Made by a program: the position numbers and the translations under genes
Shown here: piece by piece, positions 23,745 to 35,541 of the stretch
Layout of the letters: each line of letters starts with the position of its first letter
Numbering within the stretch: position 1 is the stretch's first letter
The notes under the pieces: model-generated
Databases searched by the model: none
The model's input: the letters and a program-made list of their open reading frames with translations, nothing else
Told to the model about the DNA's origin: nothing
NCBI RefSeq assembly: GCF_004027225.2
Contig: NC_044301.2
Coordinates: 27,157,685-27,221,684, forward strand
From: Strigops habroptila
Lineage: Eukaryota; Chordata; Aves; Psittaciformes; Psittacidae
Length of the DNA: 64,000 nucleotides
Direction: 5' to 3'

Positions 23745-24992
23745 GTAAGTGAAACTTGATATCTCTGTCACTTCAATAGGATGAATCCTACTTTTGCTGC
23801 TGACTAATGTCCCCGCTTAGACAGTCCATAGAGACTAATCTGTTTAGTCTCTGAGTAGTTTTTTGCTAGGAATGAAGTGCCTTGGCTTCCTTCTTGCATA
23901 GCTGCTTCTTGAAGCTGTGCCTGTTCTCTGGTTAAACTGAAATTCAGCCTGTGTTCCCCACTCCTTCATGGCAGAATACCACCTTCCCCTTCCCCTACTT
24001 CCCCCTTCAAAATTCAAGCTGAACTGCAGTTGTGATACTGATCTGATGTTTGCTGATGTGGACACTAGATCTGTAGCTCCTTTCTATGGAAGTCATGTGG
24101 GAAGTTTTAGATTGAAAGGGAAGCTTTTAATATATCATTGAGCCATGCTTGCATTTTGCTCAGCAGTGAATTTTTTTCCTAAATTGGACTAACCTGGTTC
24201 AGCAAGCAAGTGGAAAAAGAGAATATGTTCTACATTTAAGATGTGTAGTGTCATGCAGATGATTGGTATCATAAAAATTATTTGCTTGTATATGTGCTTA
24301 TCTTTTAGAAAATGGGGGGTAATTTGGGAGGATTAATATTTCTGTGGAACATTAAAGTTCAGTTTGTTGTATGTAATGTAGCTTCTTCAAAACAGTAATC
24401 ATTCAAGGCAGTACTGGGAGGTTCATGTGAAAGTTCTAACATGATTTTTCATGCTATACAAACTTCTACTTGTAGAAACTCAGCCTTGATCTTCCTGGAT
24501 AGTCTTTCAGATAAGAGGGCCCTAGGGAATTTGGTTTTTCCTTGAGCTTTTTATTCAGTCTTGCAAGTGTAAAGTTGAAGTACAGAGTAGGAAATGCCTC
24601 ACTTAAATACATTGTTACAGATTAATGAAAATAGCCTATCAAAACTTAATTTTTTAAGTGCTACAGCCCAGTGATCCTGCTGCAAGACTAATTTCTTTAT
24701 TAGATAGCTGTCAGCTCTTCAGCAGTTCTTCTCTTGTATCTAGGAACACTCTGAACTGCTTGTCTTTTCAGTTCGTTTTTATCTCTCTCTTCTGCTTCCT
24801 AAATTAGACTAACAGAGACACTGCTCGGAGCTAGAATTCAGCCTGTCTCAAATATTTCTCAAATCAATACAGTGTGGTAGAACATGCTTCTGGCTTAAAA
24901 ATGACAAAATCTAAACAAATGGTGCTGTAAACTGGCTGGTTAACTTGTCTACCCTTTCATGTACCATCTTACTAATGATACCAGTGACACTA
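23745..24992. other. UBAP1 intron 2, 5' part, no gene seen
   Basis: Non-coding intron sequence. No repeat recognised until the LTR fragment at 24993. Confidence 0.4.
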
Positions 24993-25198
24993 TGTTGTGG
25001 TTTAAGCCCAGCTGGTAACTCAGAACGACGCAGCCGCTCGCTCACTCCCCACCTTCTTCCTCCCCCCGCTCCCGGAGGGATGGGGAGGAGAATTGAAAGA
25101 ATGTAAATCCCACGGGTTGAGGTAAGAACAGTCCAGTAACTAAGGTATAATACAAAACTACTACTACTATCACCAATAATAATAATGATAAGGGAAAT
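24993..25198 (-). mobile_element. ERV LTR fragment (3' end of LTR)
   Basis: Minus-orientation piece of the same LTR family, from its terminal end (tgttgtggtttaagccc) inward for about 206 bp. It stops abruptly at a CR1 3' tail (25199). The rest of this LTR is not found on the other side of the CR1. Confidence 0.85.
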
Positions 25199-26954
25199 AG
25201 AATCATAGAATCATAGAATCGTAAGGGTTGGAAAGGACCTTAAGATCATCTAGTTCCAACCCCCCTGCCATGGGCAGGGACACCTTGCCCTAAACCATGT
25301 GGCTCAAGGCTCTGTCCAACCTGGCCTTGAACACCGCCAGGGATGGAGCATCCACAACCTCCCTGGGCAACCCATTCCAGTGCTTCACCACCCTCATTGT
25401 AAAGAACTTCTTCCTTATATCTAATCTAAACTTCCTCTGTTTAAGTTTGAACCCATTACCCCTTGTCCTACCACTACAGTCCCTAAGGAAGAGTCCCTCC
25501 CCAGCATCCTTGTAGGCCCCCTTCAGATACTGGAAGGCTGCTAGGAGGTCACCACGCAGCCTTCTCTTCTCCAGGCTGAACAGCCCCAACTTTCTCAGCC
25601 TGTCTTCATATGGGAGGTGCTCCAGCCCTCTTATCATCCTCGTGGCCCTCCTCTGGACTCGCTCCAACAGCTCCATGTCCTTTTTATGTTGAGGACACCA
25701 GAACTGTACGCAGTACTCCAAGTGGGGTCTCACAAGAGCAGAGTAGAGGGGCGGGATCACCTCCTTCGACCTGCTGGCCATGCTCCTCTTGATGCAGCCC
25801 AGGCTACGGTTGGCTTTCTGGGCTGCAAGCGCACACTGCCCGCTCATGTTAAGCTTCTCATCAACCAACACTCCCAAGTCTTTCTCCTCAGGGCTGCTCT
25901 CAATCGAGTCTTGACACTGCCTGTAGCTGTGCTTGGGATTGCCCTGACCCAGGTGCAGGACCTTTCACGTGGCCTTGTTGAACTTCATGAGGTTTGTGCA
26001 GGACCACCTCTCAAGCGTGTCAAGGTCCCTCTGGATGGCATCCCTTCCCTCCAGCGTATCAACCGAACCGCTCAGCTTGGTGTCATCAGCAAACTTGCTG
26101 AGGGCGCACTCAATCCCAGTGCCCATGTCGCCGACAAAGATATTGAACAAGACAGGTCCCAACACTGACCCCTGAGGGACCCCACACATTACTGTTTTTC
26201 ACCTGGACATTGAGCTGTTGACCACAACTCTTTGCGTGCGGCCATCCAGCCAATTCTTTATCCACCGAGTGGTCATCCATCAAATTGATGTCTCTCCAAT
26301 TTAGAGACAAGTACATCATGCGGGACAGTGTCAAACGCTTTGCACAAGTCCAGGTAGATGATGTCAACTGCTCTGCGCCTATCCACCAGTACTGTAGCCC
26401 CATCATAGAAGGCCACCAAATTGGTCAGGCAGGATTTCCCCTTAGTAAAACCATGTTGGCTGTCACCAACCACCTCATTGTTTTTGATGTGCCTTAGCAT
26501 GCTTTCCAGGAGAATCTGCTGCAGGATTTTGCCAGGCACAGAGGTGATGCTGACTGGTCTGTAGTTCCCTGGGTCTTGCATTTTCCCTTTCTTGAAAATG
26601 GGTGTTATATTACCCTTCTTTCAGTCATCAGGAACTTCACCTGACTGCCATGATTTTTCAAATATGATGGACAGTGGCTTAGCAACTTCATTCGCCAGCT
26701 CCTTCAGGACCCGCGGATGGATTTCATCAGGTCCTGTGGACTTGTGCACATTCAGGTTCTTAAGATGGTCTCGAACCTGATCCTCTCCTACAGTGGGCCT
26801 AAGGTCTTCATTCTCCCAGTCCCCGCATCTGCCTTCCAAGACTTGGGCTGTGTGGTCAGAGCATTTGCCAGTGAAGACTGAGGAAAAGAAGTCATTGAGA
26901 ACCTCAGCCTTCTCCAAATCCGGGGTAGCCAGTTCTCCCGATAGCTTCTGAATC
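25199..26954 (-). mobile_element. CR1 LINE (RT and 3' UTR)
   Basis: 5'-truncated CR1 on the minus strand. Its 3' octamer tail is at 25199-25222, the RT C-terminal frame at 25290-25877 (195 codons), the RT core with FADDTK near 26080, and RT N-terminal frames at 26273-26581 and 26621-26917. Frameshifts separate these frames. It stops at about 26952 in the segment just before the RT domain, where an ERV LTR fragment begins. Confidence 0.92.
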
Positions 26955-27066
26955 GAATTCTTTCAATTCTCCTCCCCATCCCTCCAGGAGCAGGGGGGGA
27001 AGAATGGGGGGAAGTGAGTGAGCAGCTGCATGGTTTTGAGTTCCCGGATGGGCTTAAACCATGACA
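26955..27066 (+). mobile_element. ERV LTR 3'-end fragment
   Basis: About 112 bp matching the last part of the ERV LTR in plus orientation, ending in 'cttaaaccatgaca'. It abuts the broken 5' end of the CR1 and is opposite in orientation to the LTR piece at 24993-25198. Confidence 0.82.
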
Positions 27067-30044
27067 CACATAAATTTTAACTCCACCCTTCTACTCCCAG
27101 GAATTTACACCATTTTTCTATTAGGTCTGCTAAGGAGCCCCAGCACTTGCACCGAAAAAGAAAAAAAAGAGTGATTGAACTACATATTTGTACTTACAGT
27201 TGTCTGGCTTGAGCTGACTTTTGGCAATTCCAAAGTACTGGGGATTTTTGATTATGGGAATCTGTCATCCCAATGATGACTGCATCAGGACCCCTCAGAA
27301 GAAGATGGATTGTTACTGCCATTTGAGATGTGATGGAGGGGATTTGCTGAACCATCATCATTGCTAATAACTGAAGAAGGACCTTGCTGATCTTACCTTA
27401 GGATTTTTATGCGTCTGGCCATTAGCAGTGGGAATCTGATATAATTTTTTGTACTATAGATCACCTAGACTAAATAGATCAAGGTCTAACATACTGTGTC
27501 ACTGGGAAAGATCTCCATATTTGATGAACTCCTATCATTCTCAGAAATAAGCTACGAAATACATAAATTAACTTTCTTACCTTATGCCCTAATCTCATCA
27601 TGCTGCAATAGTTCCTTTTCCCACAAAGCTGGTGAACAACCACCTTCCATTTGAGATGGCATTATAACATGACGAGAGACATGGAGGAGATGGGCTCATC
27701 CTAACATGGGAAGCTGTATGATTCCTGAAGGACAAAATGGCTGAGAGCCAAAATCCAGAAGACAATTTGCACAGTCACAGTAGGTGCATGGCAGAAGAGC
27801 AGTGGAAAACACTCCTCCCACTCCACTGTGAGATCTGGGGTCATTTCACAGGGTCTTGTCCAGCCCAGGGGAACGTTTCTCTGCCTTATAAGGCCCCATC
27901 TAGAAACTTTCCTTAAGGAGAGGTTTATTTTGATCAGTAATTTAGTAACAAGTTTTGTTGTTTGTTTGTGTGTGTATTTGCATATATCATTATTCACATT
28001 TTATTCTTGTAAGCATGGCTTGCAGGAATAAAATGCGAATAATTTGGCATGTGGCTATTTCAACCATAGCTTTAGAGGCTCATGCATGCTCCTCCCCCTA
28101 TCCTGCTTTCTTTTATCCCTAACTAGTTTAATGATGCATGAGGGAAATCTCATTCTTTGAAAAAGTACTTCCTCCACTGGCTTGAAACATTAGAAGCAAT
28201 TTTTCAAATGCCTTGTACTTCACTGGAAAGTCCCTGTTGACAAATGTAAGTGAAGCCCAGATGTCTGCAATTTATCAAATGGAATACTAATACCAAGGCT
28301 GGTTTTGTCATTACTGACCACCCAAATCCTCAAAAGACTGATTCTACTAGGAAAGTTACCAGGATTAATTTTTTGGTGAAGATTTTTTCCAATGAAGTGC
28401 AGAGCCTAACAAACTGTTAGTCCCTCAGATGGCATGCAAGACACATTTTTCAAGTGCATATGACTATGTTCAGTAGAAATAGCGTGCAAACGTGAAAAAA
28501 ACTTGTTTATTTTTTCTAGAAATTGTACTTAGGTCTCCAAAATTTCTGAATGTCAGGCTAATGGCACCAAAAAGAAAGCAGACAAATACACATTTTCTTG
28601 GAAATAATGCAGTCTTTTTATACTAATACAGCTTTAGTATGAGGGTCAAATCCCTTCCTTTACAGCGAATGGGTGAATTTTCTTGGCTATGCACTTAGAG
28701 GCACTCTAAGTCTTTCATCCTTGCTGTTCTCTGCTTCACAGGAGGAGGCTGTTTTGTCATCATTTACTTCTACCATGGCATCATTTGCTTCTACAGCAAT
28801 GGCATGGAAAAGTATCCATCACACATTTCTAGGACAGTAAAGAAGGATATTCAATAGGAATTCATAGCAACTATGTGAGTACTTGGCTGCTGGCCAGGGT
28901 CAATCCACCACACTCACCTAAGCAGTCTCAGGCAAAAAAAAAAAAAAAGGCTTGCAAATACAGAATCAGAAAGAACATATGGTTCTGGTTTGCACTTGGC
29001 ATGGCATTGGTAGCACGTATTCCCAGACTTTAGTTTAGATGGTCATAATCACTGTATTCATCTACTTCTCCCTCAACCTAAAACGTGCTGATGATATAAG
29101 CAATCTACTGTATGTACATTTACTCTCTGAACTATAAAAAGATTTCTTGGAGGCTACCATATCCCACATCCCCCTTGCCACACATTTTTGTGCATCACGT
29201 ATCACTTGAATTATCCCTGAAGTTACCACTAATGACTCAGCCATGATAGGAGGCAATAGAAGTAATAATTATCGAACCCAGGCAATTTTAGCTTTGTGGT
29301 TGGACCCATGTAGTTAATCCAGGGATACATCTGATTAGTCAAGTGTTAGAAGGCAGCTCAAGTAAAGAGGATTGCTTATAGAAATTACATTTGTACTGAT
29401 GCTTTAATAACTATGACTTCTTCCATGAAAAAGGATGTTGATTACTAGGAAGATTTATTGATAGATCTTGCACTAGCATTGGCTCTTCTTGCTTCAAGTC
29501 CTTGTTCCCAGAGCAAAAAAGACCAGTCTGTGCAGAGACATGGTAATGGCACACCATCAGTCAAAAGCGGGACAGTGAGTGAATATTAGCAGTCAGCATC
29601 AGCTCTGTTGGATTTCAAGCCCATACTGAATCTTCTCTCTTTTTCCTTTTGGGATAGATTTATTTTTTCGCTACTTAAATACTTGTTCTCAAAAAGCACA
29701 AGACTTCTTTATCCATAAGACTCACATATTTCCTGTAGATTCTAATAAATCCTTTTTTTTCTGTATGATTAAAAGGCAAATTTCCTACTTCATCAGGAAC
29801 AGAGACTCTTGTTATCAAGCTGAGATACAAGTTTCTTAACAGAATATGTATCTCATTTTTAGCTCAATTCTTGAATCCATGTCTATCTTCCAATTCCTCT
29901 AGAAGACATCTCATCAGTCATGGTTTGGCACACTTTTTTCAGACTGAGATGCTACAAACTTTATTTTGAATGCTCTTTTATCTAAATTCAACAACTATAA
30001 GCAACTGTGATATTAAATAATGTTTATGCGATTGCATATTGCAC
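27067..30044. other. UBAP1 intron 2, unclassified sequence
   Basis: AT-rich non-coding block. A stretch at 27830-28035 has a possible TATA box (cttataaggc, about 27886) and AATAAA (about 28027), which could be a worn LTR of another family, but I could not define its ends. Open frames at 27701-27997 (-) and 29062-29256 (-) have no features I recognise. Confidence 0.35.
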
Positions 30045-30140
30045 TCCGCAGGCTGGAGACCAGTGACGTCCCTCAGGGGTCAGTATTGGGACCAGTGTTA
30101 TTTAACATCTTTGTCAGTGACATGGAGAGTGGGATTGAAT
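30045..30140 (+). mobile_element. CR1 RT fragment, internal piece only
   Basis: About 95 bp corresponding to the CR1 RT core region that encodes the [20 protein letters not shown]-type motif, with frame damage ('cctcaggggtcagtattggg', then 'atctttgtcagtgacatgga'). It has neither the CR1 5' nor 3' end, so it is a relic or gene-conversion-sized scrap rather than a normal insertion. Confidence 0.75.
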
Positions 30141-31164
30141 GAATTCAGAATTAAGTCTTCATATACTCACATTGTGTTCTCCAAATATGTTTCTAAATGT
30201 CTGAAGACTTGCATAAATTCAGAGATCATATATGTAAACCCAAACATTCAAGGGAAAGCACAAATGAAATAAATGTTGAGCAATTAAAAGTTTCTAAGAT
30301 GTTAAGCCTCATTATGCTTTTTTTTCTTCACCAAGTACATATGGTTTATCCTTATGCGTAGTGTTACTTGGGGCTTTGATCCAAACAGAATATTCTGAAA
30401 CAAAAATCAAGTTGCATTTTTACTTTTTCCAACTTGGAGGCAATCAAGTATAACATGACATGTATGTCTAGTCCTTTTAAATGGATGGTATTTTATATGG
30501 AGAAAGCTCAAACTGCTGAGTAAAAGGCAGGAAAGCAAATAAAAAAATAATGTAGTTGCATTACATATAAAGATATTCTTATCAATTTTGTCAGTTTCTA
30601 ATTTCAAGTAGAAAATTGAATAATTCATTCCAAGTTTTAGTTGCCGAACCACTGCTTCAAAGAGCAGTGCTGGCTAACAAAATGAGGCAAAAATGTCACC
30701 TCATATTTATTTTTAAATCTCTAATTATAAAAAATATATATTTTTTACCTAAAGATACAAGCATTGATAGAAACCAAACAGATGAAAACCTAAGAGTTAA
30801 ACGCAAAGACTTGAACACATTCTGACTTATAAAGAGGGTAGGAATTCCTGGGACATTTTGGATTGGTATTTCGCATTAGTCCTTTACAGATCAGATTTTC
30901 CAATGACTGAATTTATTTAGTAATTGGAGAAATTAATACCAGGAAAGGTTGAACAATCTGCCCTATGAATTTGTCCATGAAACAGAGACGTAACCCTCTT
31001 ACTTTCTCTAGCTACTTGCAACACTAATAAGGCAGTACACAATACAATGATATTAACCTCAGGACTAATTAGAGTAAATCCAAACTTAGAACTTATGCTC
31101 TTATTTATAATTCTTCAGTAATTGCAGTATTTAAAAAATAGTTATTTTATACTATTAGTCACTG
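30141..31164. other. UBAP1 intron 2, AT-rich, no gene seen
   Basis: AT-rich non-coding sequence. No repeat family recognised. Confidence 0.4.
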
Positions 31165-32645
31165 GGTGGAGTGCATGGAGCTCCACCTGGGGATGGATGA
31201 GGAGCTGACCGAGAGCTTACGGGTCAGGATTAAAGGGAGGGAAGGGACAGGGGACATTAGAGTGGGGGTCTGCTAAAAGCTGCCTTACCAGGAAGACCGA
31301 GTAGATGAGGCCCTCTATAGACAGATAGGTGAGGCCTTGCGTTCACAAGCCCTGGTCCTCATGGGGGCTTCAACCACCCGGATATTTGTTGGAGGGACAA
31401 CACAGCAGAGCATAAGCGATCCAGGAGGTTCCTGGAATGCATTGATGATAACTTCCTTCTCCAAGTGATAGAGGAACCAACGAGGAAGGGGGTTATGATG
31501 GACCTCACCCTCACCAACAGGGAGGGGCTGGTGGGGAATGTGAAACCTGAGGGCAGCCTTGGCTGCAGTGACCATGAAATAGTGGAGTTTGAGATACTTC
31601 AGGGTGGCAAGGAGGGTGCGCAAGATGCTCGCTACCCTGGACTTCGGGGAGCAGGCTTTGGCTTCTTGAGGGATCTGCTTGGTATGGTACCATGGGATAA
31701 AGCCCTGGATGGAAGAGGGGCCCAAGAAAGCTGGTTAATATTCAAGGATCATCTCCTCCAGGCTCGGGGATATGCATCCTGACAAAGAGGAAGTCAGGCA
31801 AGAATGCCAGGAGGCCTGCATGGATGAACAAGGTGTCGTGGTTTGAGCCCAGCCGGTAACTCGGAACCACGCAGCCACTTGCTCACTCCCCCCGCTTCTT
31901 CCTCCCCCCGCTCCCGGAGGGATGGGGAGGAGAATCAGAAGAATGTAACTCCCATGGGTTGAGATAAGAGCAGTCCAGTAACTAAGGTACCATACAAAAC
32001 TACTACTGCTACCACCAATCGTAATAATGATAAGGGAAATAACAAGGGGAGAGGATACAATTGCTCACCACCCGCCAACCGATACCCAGCCCGACCCGAG
32101 CAGCGATCTGGGCCTTCCGGGTAACTCCCCCCCCCCCCGGTTTATATACTGGGCATGACGTGCCATGGTATGGAATACCCCTTTGGCTAGTTTGGGTCAG
32201 GTGTCCTGTCTCTGCTTCCTCCCGGCTTCCCCTCCTCCCTGGCAAAGCATGAGACTGAGAAACTGGAGAAGCATGGATTTGATGGATAGACCACTCAGTG
32301 GATAAGGAATTTTCCCAGTGTTTGCACTCAGAGTTGTGGTCAATAGCTTGATATCCAAGTGAAGACCAGTGATGAGTGGTGTTCCTCAGGGGTAGGTATA
32401 GGGACTGGTGCTGTTTAACATCTTTGTTGGCGACTGGGACAGTGGGATTGAGTGCACCCTAAGCAAGTTTGCTAACGACACCAAGCTGTGTGGTGCAGCT
32501 GACACGCTGGAGGGAAGGGATGCCATCCAGAGGGACTTTGAATGGCTTGAGAGATGGGCCTGTGCAAAACCTCATGAAGCTCAACAAGGCCAAGTGCAAG
32601 GTCCTGCACCTGTGTTGGGGCAATCCCAAGCAGATGCTCCACAGA
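31165..32645 (+). mobile_element. CR1 LINE (endonuclease and RT parts) interrupted by ERV LTR
   Basis: Plus-strand CR1 ORF2. The endonuclease part is at 31165-31833, including the frame at 31465-31782. After the LTR at 31834-32264 an RT part continues at 32265-32645 with 'KFAND' in place of FADD. The CR1 segment that should lie between the two halves (end of endonuclease and RT start) is missing, so a deletion accompanied or followed the LTR insertion. The CR1 3' UTR is also absent. Inactive. Confidence 0.85.
31834..32264 (-). mobile_element. ERV LTR fragment inside CR1
   Basis: Minus-orientation LTR starting with the terminal TGTCGTGGTTTGAGCCC and running through the TATA-like region to the purine-rich 'gcatgagactgagaaa' part. 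The outermost 5' section is missing. A C10 run at 32128-32137 lies in it. Its truncated end coincides with the CR1 deletion, suggesting that one event removed both. Confidence 0.87.
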
Positions 32646-33252
32646 TTATATACAGAGTATATAATTTTATGGATGCTGCCACCCATATGAGATTTCAAAA
32701 TGAGTTTAATAAAATTCGAGCCTTTAACAGTAGTGTTGCAAGCAGCATTTAATCTATTTAATGGTTTGGCTCATTGATCTACAAGTTCATATAACTAGGA
32801 AGAGGGTAAAATAGAATTATATATACTTTAGTAAAAGATCCTATGAAGCTCTTATCAGTTTAAAATGAGTTATGACCAAGACATAGTAAAACTTGACCTC
32901 TCTAGTCAGCATTTCAGAGGCCAAATATATTTTGGGTTAACAGTCCCCTAGCCTGCCAACAATAATAATTTATTATCTTAATCTCATTTTCCTTCATCTG
33001 ATTTGTTTTGGTTTGGTTTATTTCCTGGTATGAAACATTGGAAGATGTGGTTGTTTTCCAAGCAGGCAGCAGAAACTGAAACATTTCTGTTCAGCATTCT
33101 TAAGGAGAATATACTGCACCTTTCTCAAGGAGAGTCACTACCCTCATGTCTTCCAGCACCATATCCAGTGGATGTTTCCTTTCACAGTACTGCTGCTGCT
33201 GCTGTACTTGTTCTGATTGCTAGTGATTAATGAGTCAAGGACATTAAAACCT
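32646..33252. other. UBAP1 intron 2, no gene seen
   Basis: AT-rich sequence between the CR1 relic and the second ERV complex. Nothing recognised. Confidence 0.4.
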
Positions 33253-33660
33253 TCTCCTGGGTTCAGCAGTAGCAGTTATTTTCCTCCTTCCTAATAGCTG
33301 GTGCAGTGCTGTGTTTTCGACTTTAGCCTGAGAACAGTGCTGATAACACACCGATGTTTTTAGTTGTTGCAAAGTAACGTTTACTCCAATCAAGGACTTC
33401 TCAGTCTCATGCTCTGCCAGTGAGGAGGGGCAAGGGAAGCCATGAGGAAGCAGAGACAGGACACCTGACCCAAATTAGCCAAAGGGATATTCCATACCAC
33501 AGCACGTCATGGCCAGTATGTAAACTGGGGAGAGTTAGCCCGAAGGCCCAGATCGCTGCTTGGGTCCGGCTGGGTATCGGTCAGCAGGTGGTGAGCCCTT
33601 GAAAGCACCCTGCTCCTTTTGCTGGGAATCAGCATGTTTCTGCATATGTTCTCGATGTTT

Positions 33661-33733
33661 TGCCTATGGCATGAACACCCTGAGAACGCCTGATCTTGTC
33701 CAATCTCAGAAGCTAAGCAGGGTCCGGCTTGGG
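33661..33733 (+). other. 5S rRNA-like module in ERV leader
   Basis: About 72 nt in the order GCCTATGGC, ACACCCTG, GATCTTGTC, AATCTCAGAAGCTAAGCAGG and GTCCGG, matching the 5' half of vertebrate 5S rRNA with few changes. This copy keeps the intact AAGCTAAGCAGGGTC (box A region) and is one of the two most 5S-like. The downstream 5S regions (intermediate element and box C) are not present. Confidence 0.8.
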
Positions 33734-34056
33734 TCTTGTCTAAGGTTTAATGACTATTTAAGAATACCACCAAGAGATCTTCCCCGAGGGTGGACAGTCA
33801 TGAGTGGCAGGGCGTGCAGGATTGTATGGGCAAGCTCCTAGACCAGCTGGCCCCTCCAGTGCATTGGAATTTCACTCCTGAACAAATGTGGAATCCGGAA
33901 AAATTAGCAGAACACTTAGACAAGGTGTGCTGTCATTCTGGCAATACTGGAGAGGGACAACTTACTGCGCTGTGCTGGGGTTTGGCCTATGCCTACAGAG
34001 CCCTGTTCTGTAAGGAGCAGGAAAAAGATGTCTCTGGATCTGATGGCAAAGCAACA

Positions 34057-34350
34057 CACAACGCAGCTACTCAAACCCCAAGCACAGCAGCTCCCCCAAC
34101 TCCAGCGACAAGCACAGCAGCTACTCAAACCTTGACAACAGACATTGCAGCCACTTCAACCCTAGTGAAAGACACTGCAGCTACTCCAAGTCCAATGACA
34201 GGCACTGCAGGCACTCCAACCTCAGTGAAAGACACTGCAGCCACTCCAATCTCAGTGACAGACACTGCAGCCTCTTCAAGCCCAGTGACAGACACTGCAG
34301 CCACACCAATCCCAGTGATAGCAGCCACTCCAACTCCAGTGAAAGATATG
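34057..34350 (+). repeat. gag decapeptide-encoding minisatellite
   Basis: About ten tandem 30-bp units whose translation follows the pattern A-A-T-P-x-x-V-x-D-T, in one open frame (33790-34428). Homologous arrays with fewer or altered units lie in the gag of the copies near 36025-36250 (+), 17310-17530 (-), 41450-41530 (-) and 13660-13700 with 19030-19040 (-). Confidence 0.85.
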
Positions 34351-34483
34351 GAATCTGAACCAAAGGATCAATCCATGCCACTATCCGTCGCCCCTACAAG
34401 CAAGAAGAAAAGCAAACGAAAGGCATGAAAAACAACTCGTGCAGCGAAGGAAGATGAAGACTCAGCGGGCGAAATAGAGAGGG

Positions 34484-35051
34484 TGTCCTGGGTTCAGCTA
34501 TAGAAGTCATTTTTCTCCTTCTTAGTAGCTGGTGCAGTGCTGTGGTTTTGACTTTCAGCCTGGGAACAATGCTGATAACACACCGATGTTTTTAGTTCTT
34601 GCGAAGTAATGTTTACTCCGACCAAGGACTTTCTCAGTCTCATGCTCTGCCAGGGAGGAGGGGAAGCCGAGAGGAAGCAGAGACAGGACACCTGACCCAA
34701 ACTAGCCAAAGGGGTATTCCATACCATGGCACGTCATGCCCAGTATATAAACTGGGGGGAGTTACCCAGAAGGCCCAGATCGCTGCTCGGGTCGGGCTGG
34801 GTATCGGTCGGCGGGTGGTGAGCAATTGTATCCTCTCCCCTTGTTATTTCCCTTATCATTATTATTATTGGTGGTAGCAGTAGTGGTTTTGTATTGTACC
34901 TTAGTTACTGGACTGCACTTATCTCAACCCGTGGGAGTTACGTTCTTCCGATTCTCCTCCCCATCCCTCCGGGAGCGGGGGGAGGAAGAAGGGAGGGAGT
35001 GAGCGAGCGGCTGCGTGGTTCCGAGTTACCGGCTGGGCTCAAACCACGACA
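34484..35051 (+). repeat. Complete ERV 5' LTR
   Basis: 568 bp, beginning TGTCCTGG and ending CCACGACA, with a TATATAAAC element at about 34744 that would place transcription start shortly after. Reference copy used here for judging the other LTR fragments. Confidence 0.92.
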
Positions 35052-35059
35052 GTTCTTTG

Positions 35060-35077
35060 TGGCGCCCAACATGGGGC
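35060..35077 (+). other. Primer-binding site, tRNA-Lys(1,2) type
   Basis: TGGCGCCCAACATGGGGC, 8 bases after the LTR, one base different from the minus-strand copy at 18460-18477. Complementary to the 3' end of tRNA-Lys(1,2) apart from that base. Confidence 0.87.
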
Positions 35078-35113
35078 ACGAAGGGTTGAGATAACGACAG
35101 ATCTGACCGGAGT

Positions 35114-35422
35114 GTGTCTAATCATATTTGTGATAAGCATTCATTGTTACTACTTGTCACAATGTTGATTTCTTTGCTCTCAGAGTTGTTGCGCTTGATC
35201 TCAGAGTTTCAGCATGTTGTACCTTCCTTACAGCCAGTATTTGCTGTTTTAGCGTTTATCAGCCGGGGGGCCTGGGCTAAGGTTCTTGTTTCACTGTACT
35301 TCATGGTAATGGCTTGTAATACAATAGACTCACCGATCATGAAACTGGTCTGGCTTGCGCTCCCAGCGTGGTCATCACCTCTACACTTTGGGAGGTATAT
35401 AGTGAAATTTTTTGGCAATTAG
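35114..35422 (+). CDS. Hydrophobic pre-gag ORF of ERV
   Basis: 102-codon frame just downstream of the primer-binding site, with several hydrophobic segments (for example 'VLVSLYFMVMA' and 'LVWLALPAW'). It is homologous to the frames at 18115-18393 and 41828-42376. A TAG and a poly-T run end it here and put the following gag frame out of phase, whereas the copy at 41828 runs on. No known family recognised; it may be the N-terminal, membrane-associated part of an ancestral Gag. Confidence 0.5.
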   Translation: MSNHICDKHSLLLLVTMLISLLSELLRLISEFQHVVPSLQPVFAVLAFISRGAWAKVLVSLYFMVMACNTIDSPIMKLVWLALPAWSSPLHFGRYIVKFFGN

Positions 35423-35541
35423 ATTTTTTTTTTTTCTCCTCAGGGGGTGAACCTACGAAGGAGGCATTCCCTTACACCCCCGGCACCCCCACCAGGCTAT
35501 TTAAAACAGCATTTGAGAGTTCTGAAGGTTTTGGATAGCCT

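Larger units (their letters stand above)
33253..34483 (+). mobile_element. ERV remnant: LTR part, 5S-like leader, gag start
   Basis: Plus orientation. The first about 345 bp of an LTR (33253-33597) join directly to internal leader sequence, so the LTR end, primer-binding site and pre-gag frame are deleted. The leader carries a 5S-like module (33661-33733), then gag N-terminal sequence and the longest decapeptide repeat in the window (about 34060-34345). It ends at 34483, where the LTR of the next ERV starts. The base string to its left (AACCT) and that right of the far LTR at 48957 (CACCT) match at 4 of 5 positions, so this may be the left edge of one large provirus later invaded by others. 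Confidence 0.8.

Noticed and set aside
27830-28035. Possible LTR of a second ERV family (TATA-like and AATAAA spaced about 140 bp)
   Set aside because: No terminal TG...CA pair or target duplication could be defined, so it is left as unclassified intron.
29062-29256. Minus-strand frame that might be an old retroviral env or gag piece
   Set aside because: I found no motif to support this and neighbouring frames do not extend it.
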